A stretch of DNA of 25,617 nucleotides from Clostridium_AQ sp900552125 (GCA_037892765.1 JBBKBW010000039.1); one strand, 5' to 3'. Positions 7,576-14,814 are shown, numbered from the stretch's first letter. The notes: generated by a model from the letters alone, not told the origin. Program-made: numbers and translations.

Positions 7576-8610
7576 TTAGGCATATAGATGCCGTACTATT
7601 CTTACTTTTTTTGAAATAAGATAAAGTAATAGAGAAAGTAACACTGTAACAAAAACAACAATTCCATAAACCGCTAATGAATGCATAGTAGGAGCAACCT
7701 TTACCACAACATTTATTACCATTACATGCATCACATAAATCAGAAGTGACATAACTCGCAAAGTCTTATATATTTTGTGCTTCTTCAGATTTAAACGTAA
7801 TAAAAACAGGAAGATAAAGAACATACATGGAATATTCATTAGATACATACTAGTAAGATCATTCATAAATCCATATTCTCTTAATAAAAAACATTCCACA
7901 AACAATAAAATAATAGAAGTTAAACCACCTAATACAACATAACGATTCTTAAAATAAAAATTACGTTTCGCAAAAACTGCACCAATTACTACAAATAATA
8001 CTCCAAAAAACAAACCATTTCGTGTTGTAGAAAAAACCTTCAGATAAATATCCAATAGTTTTCCCATCAAAGGAAGCTGTAAAATAAAATCAGCATATAC
8101 ATTCCCTGCCATCCCTAATAGATATAAAATGAAACTGATCCATATTGTTTTCTGTAAACCAACAAGAAACAATAAACCATATACGATAACTACTGCCACA
8201 ATCAAAGCAGGTAGAAACCATAAATGATAATAACTGCCAGTAAAGAAGAAATCACGTAAATATCGCAATATTTCCATTAAAGAAATCCCATTTTCTGACA
8301 CTAAAAGATAATTGAATGGAAGATATAAAATCGTCCATATCAAATATATTTTACATAAACGACCTACATAATGCTTCAGTTTAGCCTTATTTTCATAATC
8401 ATTCCATTCTCTTTGCAGATCGATCTTCTGAAAAAGCAGAAATCCGCTTGCGACAAAAAAGAAAGGTACCGCAAGTCTAGCGATGATTTGTACTAAGACA
8501 AAGTTCCCTGTTTCGCTTACATCTAATAAAGGTCCACAATGTATACATATGACGAGAAATGCACTGATGAATTTGGCAATATCCAGTGCATAGTAATTCT
8601 TTCTTTCCAT
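7576..8610 (-). CDS. Membrane acyltransferase (acyltransferase 3 family), resembling the N-terminal half of VanT
   Basis: A 344-residue integral membrane protein with about ten membrane segments, of the acyltransferase 3 (AT3) family. The N-terminus (ALDIAKFISAFLVICIHCGP), ARLAVPFFFVASGFLL and the later NGLFFGVLFVVIGAVF closely match my memory of the membrane half of VanT serine racemases. In AT3 proteins the His after ICI (about 24) is a catalytic candidate. VanT joins this domain to a C-terminal racemase; here the racemase is a separate gene directly upstream, 42 nt away, with a terminator hairpin between. In VanT the membrane domain has been proposed to handle L-serine, though other AT3 proteins O-acylate glycans. 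The ribosome site is weak (AAAGGG about 13 nt before the ATG). Activity is unproven. Confidence 0.85.
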   Translation of the reverse strand: MERKNYYALDIAKFISAFLVICIHCGPLLDVSETGNFVLVQIIARLAVPFFFVASGFLLFQKIDLQREWNDYENKAKLKHYVGRLCKIYLIWTILYLPFNYLLVSENGISLMEILRYLRDFFFTGSYYHLWFLPALIVAVVIVYGLLFLVGLQKTIWISFILYLLGMAGNVYADFILQLPLMGKLLDIYLKVFSTTRNGLFFGVLFVVIGAVFAKRNFYFKNRYVVLGGLTSIILLFVECFLLREYGFMNDLTSMYLMNIPCMFFIFLFLLRLNLKKHKIYKTLRVMSLLIYVMHVMVINVVVKVAPTMHSLAVYGIVVFVTVLLSLLLYLISKKVRIVRHLYA

Positions 8611-8632
8611 AAACAGCTACAACCCTTTCTAG

Positions 8633-8658
8633 AAAAATAGCCACATGGGTGGCTATTT
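8633..8658 (-). terminator. Terminator-like hairpin between the racemase and acyltransferase genes
   Basis: On the minus strand AAATAGCCAC-CCAT-GTGGCTATTT forms a perfect 10-bp stem followed by a short U5 tract. The TAG stop of the racemase (8655-8653) sits in the 5' arm. It should lower, but may not abolish, transcription into the acyltransferase and oxidoreductase genes, as I see no promoter in the 42-nt gap. Confidence 0.8.
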
Positions 8659-9810
8659 ATATATTCTTGGCACACGTGCTGAAATCCAGCAAAGTGTTTC
8701 ATTATTAATCGTATGAGCAAGACGGCTGATTTCATCCACGGTAATTACCTGATCTTGATCTCTGCCAATCAATGTAGCGACATCACCTTCACAGACATGA
8801 TCGATTTCACTCACATCAATCATCATCTGATCCATACAGATATTACCGATAATCGGCGCTTTTTTTCCATGAAGAAGTACATATGCCCCTTTATTTGATA
8901 CGATTCTTGGATAGCCATCAGCATATCCAACAGATAATGTTGCGACTTTTCTTTTTTCTTTTGCTTTATAGTGACGACCATAACTAACAGTTACTCCTGC
9001 CTCTATTTCCTTTACTAAAGATACATTGGCTTTCCATTCCATGATAGGTTTAAAATCCGGATTGGTTCGAATTCCAATCTGATCATCACTGGTAACACCC
9101 ATCCACAATAAACCTGGACGAACATAATCATAAGCTAAGTCTGGATAATTTAATATTCCATAACTATTTTGAAGATGCGTTGTCCCTGGATTAATTCCAC
9201 ATTCTTTTAAATCAGAAAGAACACGATCAAATAGTTCTTTCTGATGTTGCGTAAAACGAATATTCTCTTCATCTAACACATCACTGACACTAAAATGTGA
9301 AAAAATACCACAGACATCAATCGCTTGTAAACGATAAACTTCTTTAACATCTTCAATACGATATATATGATCCTGACATTGAATACCAATACGAGACATA
9401 CCCGTATCTATTTTCACATGTGCTTTCACAATAACATTATTTTCCTTACAATAAAAATCTAACTTCTTGGCATAATCCAAAGATACAAGTGTCTGAATCA
9501 GATTCTTTTCATGAAGATAATGAAAATGAACTGGCGGTGTGTATCCTAAGATAAGAATAGGACTAGTAATACCATGATCACGTAGTCTTATTCCTTCATC
9601 AACACTGCTGACACCAAAGAAATCAATACCTAAGCGTTCAAGTTCTTTTGAACATTCAACATCTCCATGTCCATATCCATTGGCCTTTACTATAGCCATA
9701 ATTTTACTAGTAGAAGGAATTAATTTTTGTACTTCCTTCACATTATGAGAAATCTTGGATAAATCAATTTCTACCCAAGAACGTGTATTGCTTGTTAGCA
9801 CAGTTTCCAC
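8653..9810 (-). CDS. alr: Alanine racemase, similar to the racemase domain of VanT (possible serine racemase)
   Basis: A 385-residue fold-type III PLP racemase. The PLP Lys is K42 in VKANGYGHG; the opposite catalytic Tyr is Y277 in VSYGRHY; MDQ at 326-328 and ARVPRIY at the C-terminus are also typical. It makes D-alanine for the ligase encoded 8 nt upstream. Several stretches are closer to VanT than to common Alr: GIFSHFSVSD followed by FTQHQ, and THLQNSYGILNYPDL. By the ISxRVPRI alignment, the position of Tyr354 of Geobacillus Alr, which affects serine use, is Ala378 here. That site varies among Alr proteins, so this is suggestive only. The next gene encodes a VanT-like membrane domain. Racemase function is firm; alanine versus serine preference is open. 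Confidence 0.93.
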   Translation of the reverse strand: METVLTSNTRSWVEIDLSKISHNVKEVQKLIPSTSKIMAIVKANGYGHGDVECSKELERLGIDFFGVSSVDEGIRLRDHGITSPILILGYTPPVHFHYLHEKNLIQTLVSLDYAKKLDFYCKENNVIVKAHVKIDTGMSRIGIQCQDHIYRIEDVKEVYRLQAIDVCGIFSHFSVSDVLDEENIRFTQHQKELFDRVLSDLKECGINPGTTHLQNSYGILNYPDLAYDYVRPGLLWMGVTSDDQIGIRTNPDFKPIMEWKANVSLVKEIEAGVTVSYGRHYKAKEKRKVATLSVGYADGYPRIVSNKGAYVLLHGKKAPIIGNICMDQMMIDVSEIDHVCEGDVATLIGRDQDQVITVDEISRLAHTINNETLCWISARVPRIYK

Positions 9811-9818
9811 CTTCTTTT

Positions 9819-10880
9819 TTATTCCATTGCCAAATCAACTAAACGATCAATTAGCTCTGGGAATGCAATACCTGCTTCTTTCATCATCGTAGGATAACGA
9901 GAAGTATCCGTAAATCCTGGAATTGTATTCACTTCATTCATAATGATTTTCTGATCTTTTGTCACAAACATATCCACACGAGTAAGTCCTTTGCAATTCA
10001 TTGCACGATAAGCTTTTTTAGCCATAGCACGAGCTGTCTCAAACAATTCTGAAGATATACGGGCTGGACAATAAATATGAGAATCAACCATTTCATATTT
10101 ACCTTCATAATCAAAGAATGGTGCAGAAGTTTCAATTTCATCTACACTTCCCGCAAATAGTTCTTTATTTCCCATAACAGCACAGCCGATTTCAAAACCT
10201 TCAATTGTTGTCTCTAAAATAACTTTTCCTTTACCATCGTGATAGAAAGCATCTTTCATTGCGTCTTCAAAACCTTCAAAAGACTCCATTTTATGAATAC
10301 CAAAACTGCTTCCTGCATTCGCTGGTTTAATGAAAATAGGCAGTCCTAATTCTTCTTTTGCTTTTTCATAAACAGCACGATAATCTAAATCATCGCTTTC
10401 ATAAATACACTGATAAGGAGCACAAGGAATACCCGCATGTTCCATAACAATATGTGCCATTTCTTTATCCATGCAGATTGCACTGCTCATATGACCACAT
10501 CCAACATAAGGAATACCACTTAATTCAAATAATCCTTGAATTGTACCATCTTCTCCATTTTTTCCATGTAAAATAGGGAAAATACAATCAACAGATACTT
10601 GCGTAAAGCTGCCATCTTCCTTTAATTTTAAGATTCCTTTCATTCCTTCACTACAAGAAAGTACACATGGTGTACAATTTTCTTTCCACCAGGTATCATG
10701 TTCAATGCCATCTACATCACCTTCATATAGATACCATTTTCCATCTTCTGTAATCCCGATATATGTTAAATCATAACGATCTTTATTGATCTTATGAATC
10801 AGACTTCCTGCTGAATGTAATGAAACAGGATATTCACTTGATTTACCACCAAAAATAACTGCTAATTTTATTTTTTCCAT
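9819..10880 (-). CDS. ddl: D-Ala-D-Ala / D-Ala-D-Ser ligase, VanG-like
   Basis: A 353-residue ATP-grasp ligase that joins D-Ala to D-Ala or D-Ser in the cytoplasm for MurF to use. Motifs: GGKSSEYPVSL (11-21, with E16), LHGKNGEDGTIQG (104-116), IKPANAGSSFG (184-194), the omega-loop FFDYEGKYEM (245-254) and NEVNTIPGFT (315-324). Throughout, the wording (HGKNGEDG rather than HGTYGEDG, GFEIGCAVMGN, YCPARIS) is nearer to my memory of VanG than of typical Ddl. The KY motif of the omega-loop occurs in both D-Ala and D-Ser ligases and does not settle specificity; it argues against a D-lactate ligase. The gene lies 11 nt after murF and 8 nt before the racemase in one operon. No VanX/VanY-type peptidase is in the window. 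Confidence 0.93.
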   Translation of the reverse strand: MEKIKLAVIFGGKSSEYPVSLHSAGSLIHKINKDRYDLTYIGITEDGKWYLYEGDVDGIEHDTWWKENCTPCVLSCSEGMKGILKLKEDGSFTQVSVDCIFPILHGKNGEDGTIQGLFELSGIPYVGCGHMSSAICMDKEMAHIVMEHAGIPCAPYQCIYESDDLDYRAVYEKAKEELGLPIFIKPANAGSSFGIHKMESFEGFEDAMKDAFYHDGKGKVILETTIEGFEIGCAVMGNKELFAGSVDEIETSAPFFDYEGKYEMVDSHIYCPARISSELFETARAMAKKAYRAMNCKGLTRVDMFVTKDQKIIMNEVNTIPGFTDTSRYPTMMKEAGIAFPELIDRLVDLAME

Positions 10881-10891
10881 AATTAACTCCT

Positions 10892-12265
10892 CTATTCTTT
10901 TTCCAAAGCATTCACAAGCTGATCCAGCTTCATGCCACGACTACCTTTTACTAACACCATACATTTTTTATGCATATATGGTTTTAAATATTTATATAGC
11001 TGATCCTGATTGACAAAGTGATGAATCTTAATTGATTTAGCATTGTCTCTAACACCTTGAGCTATATAACAAGCCATGTCCCCGATTGTAAGAACTTCTG
11101 CTAGATGAAAGCTGCTGATATTTTTACCTAATGTATAGTGAATTAGATCACTTGTTTCTCCAAGTTCCAGCATATCACCTAAGACCGCAATTTTATAAGG
11201 GATATCAAATTCTTCCATAGTTTCAACTGCCGCCAAGGCACTTTGCGGATTTGATTTATAAGAGTCATTTAAAATTAAACACTGATCCACTTGAACTAAC
11301 TCATTACGTAAACCCGTTTTTTCAATATTCAAAAAACCGGCTTTAATTTCTTCATCACTAACACCTAAGACTTTTGCTGCTATATATGCACTTGCTGCAT
11401 TCATTGCCTGATGTTTTCCTATCATATCCAATTCAAATTCTTCATCTGATATTTTAAAGGATAACTTATCCGTATACTGATGCACATCACTAACCATATA
11501 ATCACATTTTTCCTTCTGTCCAAAGGTGCGAATACGAATATGACCTGGAATCTGTTTTTCAATAGCTGCATTCTTTAATAATGCCTGATCTCCATTATAT
11601 ATTAATAAGCCATTCTCTTTAATACCATCAACAATTTCCATTTTTGCTTTCGCAATATTCTCCATCGTTTTTAGATTCTCTAAATGTGCAGTCCCTACAT
11701 TTGTAATGATCCCAATATCTGGACGAACCATTTTAGTTAGGAAAGAAAGTTCACCTAAGTTTTCCATTCCCATTTCCACAACAGCTGCTTCGCATTGATC
11801 AGATAATGATAATAATGTTAAAGGTACACCAATTTCATTATTAAAATTCCCCAACGTTTTCTGTGTAACATAATGTTTAGATAAAACAGAGGCTAAAATA
11901 TCCTTCGTACTGGTTTTTCCATTACTTCCAGTAATACCAACGATCTTAATATCTAACTGATTTCGATAACTTCTAGCTAGTTCCTGTAAGGCAACCGTTG
12001 TATCTTCTACTAAAATCACCACAACATCTTGGGGAGGATTTGGTTCTCTGCGTTCCCATAATACAGCCTTAGCTCCATTTTCAATTGCCTGATTTACAAA
12101 ATCATGACCGTTATTGTTTACTCCACGAATCGGTATGTAAAGATTTCCCTCTACTACTTTTCGAGAGTCAATACTAACTCCCTGAATATATTCTTCAATA
12201 TCTCCATTTTCTATATAATCCGCATCTAACATACGGATAATCGCATCAACGGATCGGATAATCAT
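10892..12265 (-). CDS. murF: UDP-N-acetylmuramoyl-tripeptide--D-alanyl-D-alanine ligase
   Basis: A 457-residue Mur ligase, cytoplasmic, which adds the D-Ala-D-Ala (or D-Ala-D-Ser) dipeptide to the UDP-MurNAc-tripeptide. The N-terminal uridine-binding domain (1-105) has SIDSRKV and GxxxGHDF. The ATP-binding loop GITGSNGKTSTK is at 110-121; VVEMGMENLGE and ITNVGTAHLE are the usual central motifs; the C-terminal domain has LNDSYKSNPQSALAA, in which family members bind substrate, and VLGDMLELGE. Length is normal. It is the first gene of the murF-ligase-racemase operon, with the start supported by AAGGGAT about 9 nt upstream and an extended -10 promoter at 12325-12333. Confidence 0.96.
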   Translation of the reverse strand: MIIRSVDAIIRMLDADYIENGDIEEYIQGVSIDSRKVVEGNLYIPIRGVNNNGHDFVNQAIENGAKAVLWERREPNPPQDVVVILVEDTTVALQELARSYRNQLDIKIVGITGSNGKTSTKDILASVLSKHYVTQKTLGNFNNEIGVPLTLLSLSDQCEAAVVEMGMENLGELSFLTKMVRPDIGIITNVGTAHLENLKTMENIAKAKMEIVDGIKENGLLIYNGDQALLKNAAIEKQIPGHIRIRTFGQKEKCDYMVSDVHQYTDKLSFKISDEEFELDMIGKHQAMNAASAYIAAKVLGVSDEEIKAGFLNIEKTGLRNELVQVDQCLILNDSYKSNPQSALAAVETMEEFDIPYKIAVLGDMLELGETSDLIHYTLGKNISSFHLAEVLTIGDMACYIAQGVRDNAKSIKIHHFVNQDQLYKYLKPYMHKKCMVLVKGSRGMKLDQLVNALEKE

Positions 12266-12324
12266 ATACGTTCATCCCTTCTATACTAATTTATATCTAC
12301 AATTTGAACTTGTACACGCTACCT

Positions 12325-12333
12325 ATTATATCA
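12325..12333 (-). promoter_or_regulatory. Extended -10 promoter of the murF operon
   Basis: The minus strand reads TGATATAAT, a perfect -10 TATAAT with the TGn extension. No good -35 is seen 17 nt upstream, as is usual for extended -10 promoters. The start would be about 55 nt before the murF ATG. Confidence 0.7.
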
Positions 12334-12382
12334 TAAGCCTTCCTACTTGAACCATGGAAATTTTTAAAATTCTTAAGTGAAG

Positions 12383-12423
12383 AAAAAAAATAAAACAGTG
12401 ATCCTTTAAAAAAATCACTGTTT
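12383..12423 (-). terminator. Terminator of pepD
   Basis: On the minus strand AAACAGTGAT pairs perfectly with ATCACTGTTT (10 bp, 11-nt loop), followed by TATTTTTTTT. It separates pepD from the murF operon promoter. Confidence 0.92.
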
Positions 12424-12439
12424 ATCCATCTTTATCCTA

Positions 12440-13873
12440 TTAAAGTGCCTGTAGATATGCTTTTAGTAAATTGAATGTCGCATCAAAAGAAGCTAAATCC
12501 AAAGCTTCATCTGGAGTATGGATATCCTGCATCTTAGGACCCATAGTCACAATATCCATATCCTCATTCATTGCTTTAAACACACCGCACTCTAAACCGC
12601 CATGAACTGCCATCATCTGTAATTCTTTACCTAATACTTCCTGACATACTTTCTGTAAAGTATCTCTCATATTAGATTCTGCACGATAGCTCCAGGAAGG
12701 ATAACGCGCTTCATGTGTACTTTCAAAACCGAAGACATCAGCCAACGTATCAATTTCCATCGCAAAAGTATCCACATAAGATTCCATAGCGCCTCGTAAA
12801 GATACATTGATCATAATTTCATCATCGCTTGTAGATACTACCCCTACATTACTTGACGCAATACTCAAGCCTTCTATATTAATAGAACGATGACGTAAAC
12901 CATTTGGAAGTGTAAACAATAAGGATAATACCTCTTCACTTTCTTCAACACATAAAACTTCTTTTACTTCACATTCTTTTAATTCTACATGGACAAGTGC
13001 ATCACTAAAGTCTAATTCCTGTTTAAAGATTTTTTCCATATCCTTCACACATTTTTCTACTGTATCAAAATCTGCATTTGATACAAATGCTGCACTTGCT
13101 TCTCTAGGTATCGCATTATCCTTTAATCCGCCTTGTATCCAGCTTAATGATAGCCCATATTGTTTATGTAACATAAATAATACTCTAGAAAGAAGTTTAT
13201 TCGCATTTCCTTTTTCCTTATCAATTTCTCCGCCAGAATGCCCTCCACTCAAGCCTAAGACATCAATCTGATATCCACTTCCATAAGCCGGAACCAAAAG
13301 ACGTTCTTTCTTTAATATAACATTCATTCCTCCAGCACTTGTTGTACATGTTGCATTTTCACCGCCATCATCAAGATTGATCATACGGTTTGCGGTAAAA
13401 TATTCCTTTTTCAAAGCCATTGCGCCAAATAATCCAACTTCTTCCTGAACTGTAAAGGCACATTCTAATGCTGGATGTTTTGCTTCTTTATCTGCCAGAA
13501 TCGCAAGTATATAAGCAACCCCTACTCCATCATCTGCACCAAGTGTTGTGCCTTTTGCTTTTAGAAAGCCATCTTCTATATATAGCTGTAAAGGATCTTC
13601 CTCAAAATCAAATTCTGTATCCTTATTCTTTTCACACACCATATCTGTATGTGCCTGTAATAAAACTGGCTCATGTCCCTCATAACCACTTGTCGCATCT
13701 TTATAGATTACCACATTAAACATATCATCCTGAATATAACGCAATCCATGTTCTTTCGCAAAATTCACTAGATAATTGCTGTATGCTTCCTCATGAAAAG
13801 AACCATGCGGAATACGTGTCATCTCTTCAAAATATTTATGATGTGCTAAATCATGATTTAAAATATATTCCAT
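12440..13873 (-). CDS. pepD: Aminoacyl-histidine dipeptidase (M20 family)
   Basis: A 477-residue cytosolic di-zinc dipeptidase of family M20C, which splits Xaa-His and other dipeptides. Metal ligands and catalytic residues are visible: H75 and D77 in LLQAHTDMV, the bridging Asp at 114 or 115 in TTLGADDGVG, catalytic E144 with E145 in VQEEVG, D168/169 in NLDDGG, and HGGLECGVF near the C-terminus. Length fits PepD. A textbook AAGGAGG lies 8 nt before the ATG, and the -10 TACAAT with TGn extension at 13900-13908 gives its own promoter. Monocistronic, with a terminator 17 nt after the stop. It probably recycles imported or proteasomal peptides. Confidence 0.95.
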   Translation of the reverse strand: MEYILNHDLAHHKYFEEMTRIPHGSFHEEAYSNYLVNFAKEHGLRYIQDDMFNVVIYKDATSGYEGHEPVLLQAHTDMVCEKNKDTEFDFEEDPLQLYIEDGFLKAKGTTLGADDGVGVAYILAILADKEAKHPALECAFTVQEEVGLFGAMALKKEYFTANRMINLDDGGENATCTTSAGGMNVILKKERLLVPAYGSGYQIDVLGLSGGHSGGEIDKEKGNANKLLSRVLFMLHKQYGLSLSWIQGGLKDNAIPREASAAFVSNADFDTVEKCVKDMEKIFKQELDFSDALVHVELKECEVKEVLCVEESEEVLSLLFTLPNGLRHRSINIEGLSIASSNVGVVSTSDDEIMINVSLRGAMESYVDTFAMEIDTLADVFGFESTHEARYPSWSYRAESNMRDTLQKVCQEVLGKELQMMAVHGGLECGVFKAMNEDMDIVTMGPKMQDIHTPDEALDLASFDATFNLLKAYLQAL

Positions 13874-13899
13874 AAAAAAAACCTCCTTGTGTTAAAAAC

Positions 13900-13908
13900 A
13901 TTGTACCA
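13900..13908 (-). promoter_or_regulatory. Extended -10 promoter of pepD
   Basis: The minus strand reads TGGTACAAT, a -10 with TGn extension. TTCGTA 16 nt upstream is a poor -35. The start lies about 20 nt before the AAGGAGG site. Confidence 0.6.
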
Positions 13909-13981
13909 CAGAAAGGTGACATACGAACATTAATTACCTCTTTTTTATACTATTATAAATATCCAAACTTCTACACAATAA

Positions 13982-14035
13982 TCACATATTTTCACATATT
14001 TTACTTATTTTTTCACTATATATTTTTATTATATT
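13982..14035 (+). promoter_or_regulatory. Activator box and -10 of left small RNA
   Basis: TCACATATTTTCAC (13982-13995) contains TCAC twice, 10 bp apart, which is one helical turn and typical of tandem regulator sites. Exactly 34 bp later comes -10 TATATT (14030-14035). The -35 position (about 14007-14012) is ATTTTT, a very poor match. The same box, spacing and -10 occur in inverted orientation at 14868-14815. Confidence 0.7.
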
Positions 14036-14039
14036 AACT

Positions 14040-14157
14040 ATGGGCAAAGAGATTCTTCGCCTATATAGAAAATAACTCCCCTAATTATTTTCTATACATT
14101 CTATCCCCTTAATTATTTATTGTAGTAGAAAAAAGACGTATCCCTAGCGTCTTTTTT
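14040..14157 (+). ncRNA. Left copy of a paired C-rich small RNA
   Basis: A predicted RNA of about 115 nt with no ORF. Elements in order: a 5' hairpin (14040-14064, ATGGGC with GCCTAT); a perfect 12-bp hairpin TATAGAAAATAA/TTATTTTCTATA (14064-14096) showing the 9-nt loop CTCCCCTAA; an unpaired stretch CTATCCCCTTAA (14101-14112) and TAATTATTTATTG; and a terminator hairpin with loop TATCCCTAG. The copy at 14678-14808 keeps the C-rich segments while its stems differ but still pair, which supports a structured RNA. C-rich unpaired segments are the usual seeds of Firmicute RNAs that block Shine-Dalgarno sites (RsaE/RoxS and the pneumococcal csRNAs are precedents). I do not recognise this family. 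Confidence 0.75.
14129..14157 (+). terminator. Bidirectional terminator of left small RNA
   Basis: AAAAAAGACG pairs with CGTCTTTTTT around the loop TATCCCTAG. A U-tract exists on both strands, so it could also stop minus-strand transcription coming from the HxlR-type gene. Confidence 0.88.
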
Positions 14158-14208
14158 CTTATATATTTAGTTCCTTCCTGAAAAAAATGTAATTCTCTAT
14201 GAAAAATC

Positions 14209-14237
14209 TTTACAACCTCATAGTTTCATACTATAAT
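14209..14237 (+). promoter_or_regulatory. SigA-type promoter of the middle small RNA
   Basis: TTTACA (14209-14214), a 17-nt spacer and TATAAT (14232-14237). The expected start is about 14244. Confidence 0.78.
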
Positions 14238-14243
14238 GAGCGT

Positions 14244-14314
14244 AATGCCGCACATAAAAGAAAGATACCTAGGCAGTATTTTTTACGGCATGCCACCTAG
14301 TGTGGCTTTTTTTA
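14244..14314 (+). ncRNA. Small RNA of about 70 nt with its own promoter and terminator
   Basis: Between a good promoter and a terminator lies a compact transcript. Its 5' end pairs ATGCCG (14245-14250) with CGGCAT (14286-14291), closing an inner stem of AAA-ATAC with GTATTTT that shows the loop CTAGGCA. The terminator hairpin GCCAC-CTAGT-GTGGC follows directly. Both loops contain CTAG, which is self-complementary, so the loops could kiss within or between molecules. A 28-codon frame from the ATG at 14245 has no ribosome site and runs through both hairpins, so I do not call it a gene. It resembles no family that I know. Its 3' end abuts the end of the convergent HxlR-type gene. Confidence 0.6.
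14292..14313 (+). terminator. Terminator of the middle small RNA
   Basis: GCCAC-CTAGT-GTGGC followed by T7 on the plus strand. There is no U-tract in the minus direction, so it does not serve the convergent HxlR-type gene. Confidence 0.85.
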
Positions 14315-14317
14315 TAC

Positions 14318-14647
14318 CTATATATCTTTAATACAAAAATCTTGTTTAATGTCTTTGCCAATCTGCTTCATCTTTTTTATACATTTCAATAACATTGCGC
14401 CACGATTCGTTAACGCATATTCAATTACCATTGGCTTTTTATTGACATTTACTATACGAGTAATAACACCCAAGGCAATCAATTCTTGTAACTGATTAAT
14501 TAGCTCTTGCTTATCTATAGAAGATACAGCATGCATTAATTCCTTGAATTCTCTCTTCGTTTCCATTTCTGATAAAATCAGAATCTTATATTTATCTTTT
14601 ATCATATCTATGCATATGAAAAGTTCATCTTGTTTAAGATTAATCAT
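14318..14647 (-). CDS. HxlR-family winged-helix transcriptional regulator
   Basis: A 109-residue protein matching the HxlR pattern: DKYKILILSEM (normally GGKWxxxIL), REFKELMHAVSSIDKQELINQLQELIALGVITR as the helix-turn-helix and recognition region, and the wing KKPMVIEYALTNRGAMLL. A Cys at 12 lies near the place of the family's redox-sensitive Cys. It is a likely small DNA-binding repressor or activator with unknown ligand. GAGGTGAG about 3 nt before the ATG serves as ribosome site. Its start lies only about 33 nt after the terminator of the right small RNA. With no other promoter in between, it may depend on read-through of that terminator. It is a neighbour of the small RNAs and a candidate for their regulator, by position only. 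Confidence 0.8.
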   Translation of the reverse strand: MINLKQDELFICIDMIKDKYKILILSEMETKREFKELMHAVSSIDKQELINQLQELIALGVITRIVNVNKKPMVIEYALTNRGAMLLKCIKKMKQIGKDIKQDFCIKDI

Positions 14648-14677
14648 GATCTCACCTCATCTCCATCAAAAAGAGAA

Positions 14678-14808
14678 TAGAAAAAGCCGGTTAAGGGGAA
14701 TCCGGCTTTTTCAATAAATAATTATGTTATTTAAGGGGATAGAAAATTGTATGAATTATCATTAGGGAGAATGATGAGTACATACAAGCAAGGATACTTC
14801 CTTGCTCG
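14678..14808 (-). ncRNA. Right copy of a paired C-rich small RNA
   Basis: A predicted RNA of about 130 nt, related to the left copy in opposite orientation. Its elements are a 5' hairpin AGCAAGGA-AGTA-TCCTTGCT (14806-14787) and a second hairpin with outer GTATG/CATAC and inner ATCATT/AATGAT pairs (14785-14749) showing the loop CTCCCT. After these come unpaired CTATCCCCTTAA (14742-14731), TAATTATTTATTG, and a terminator whose loop ATTCCCCTTAA repeats the seed. The three C-rich seeds match the left copy. Stems in the two copies have different sequences but both pair. It may also act as a leader of the HxlR-type gene downstream, or be part of the 3' end of the ArsR/MFS transcript, since I see no other terminator for that operon. 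Confidence 0.73.
14681..14711 (-). terminator. Terminator of right small RNA (and probably of the MFS/ArsR operon)
   Basis: A perfect 10-bp stem AAAAAGCCGG/CCGGCTTTTT with loop ATTCCCCTTAA on the minus strand. It is symmetrical, so it could work in both directions. Confidence 0.88.
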
Positions 14809-14814
14809 TGTATT

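Noticed and set aside
14245..14331. Small ORF of 28 codons (MPHIKERYLGSIFYG and onward) in the middle small RNA
   Set aside because: It begins about at the expected transcript start, has no Shine-Dalgarno site, and runs through both hairpins and beyond the terminator.
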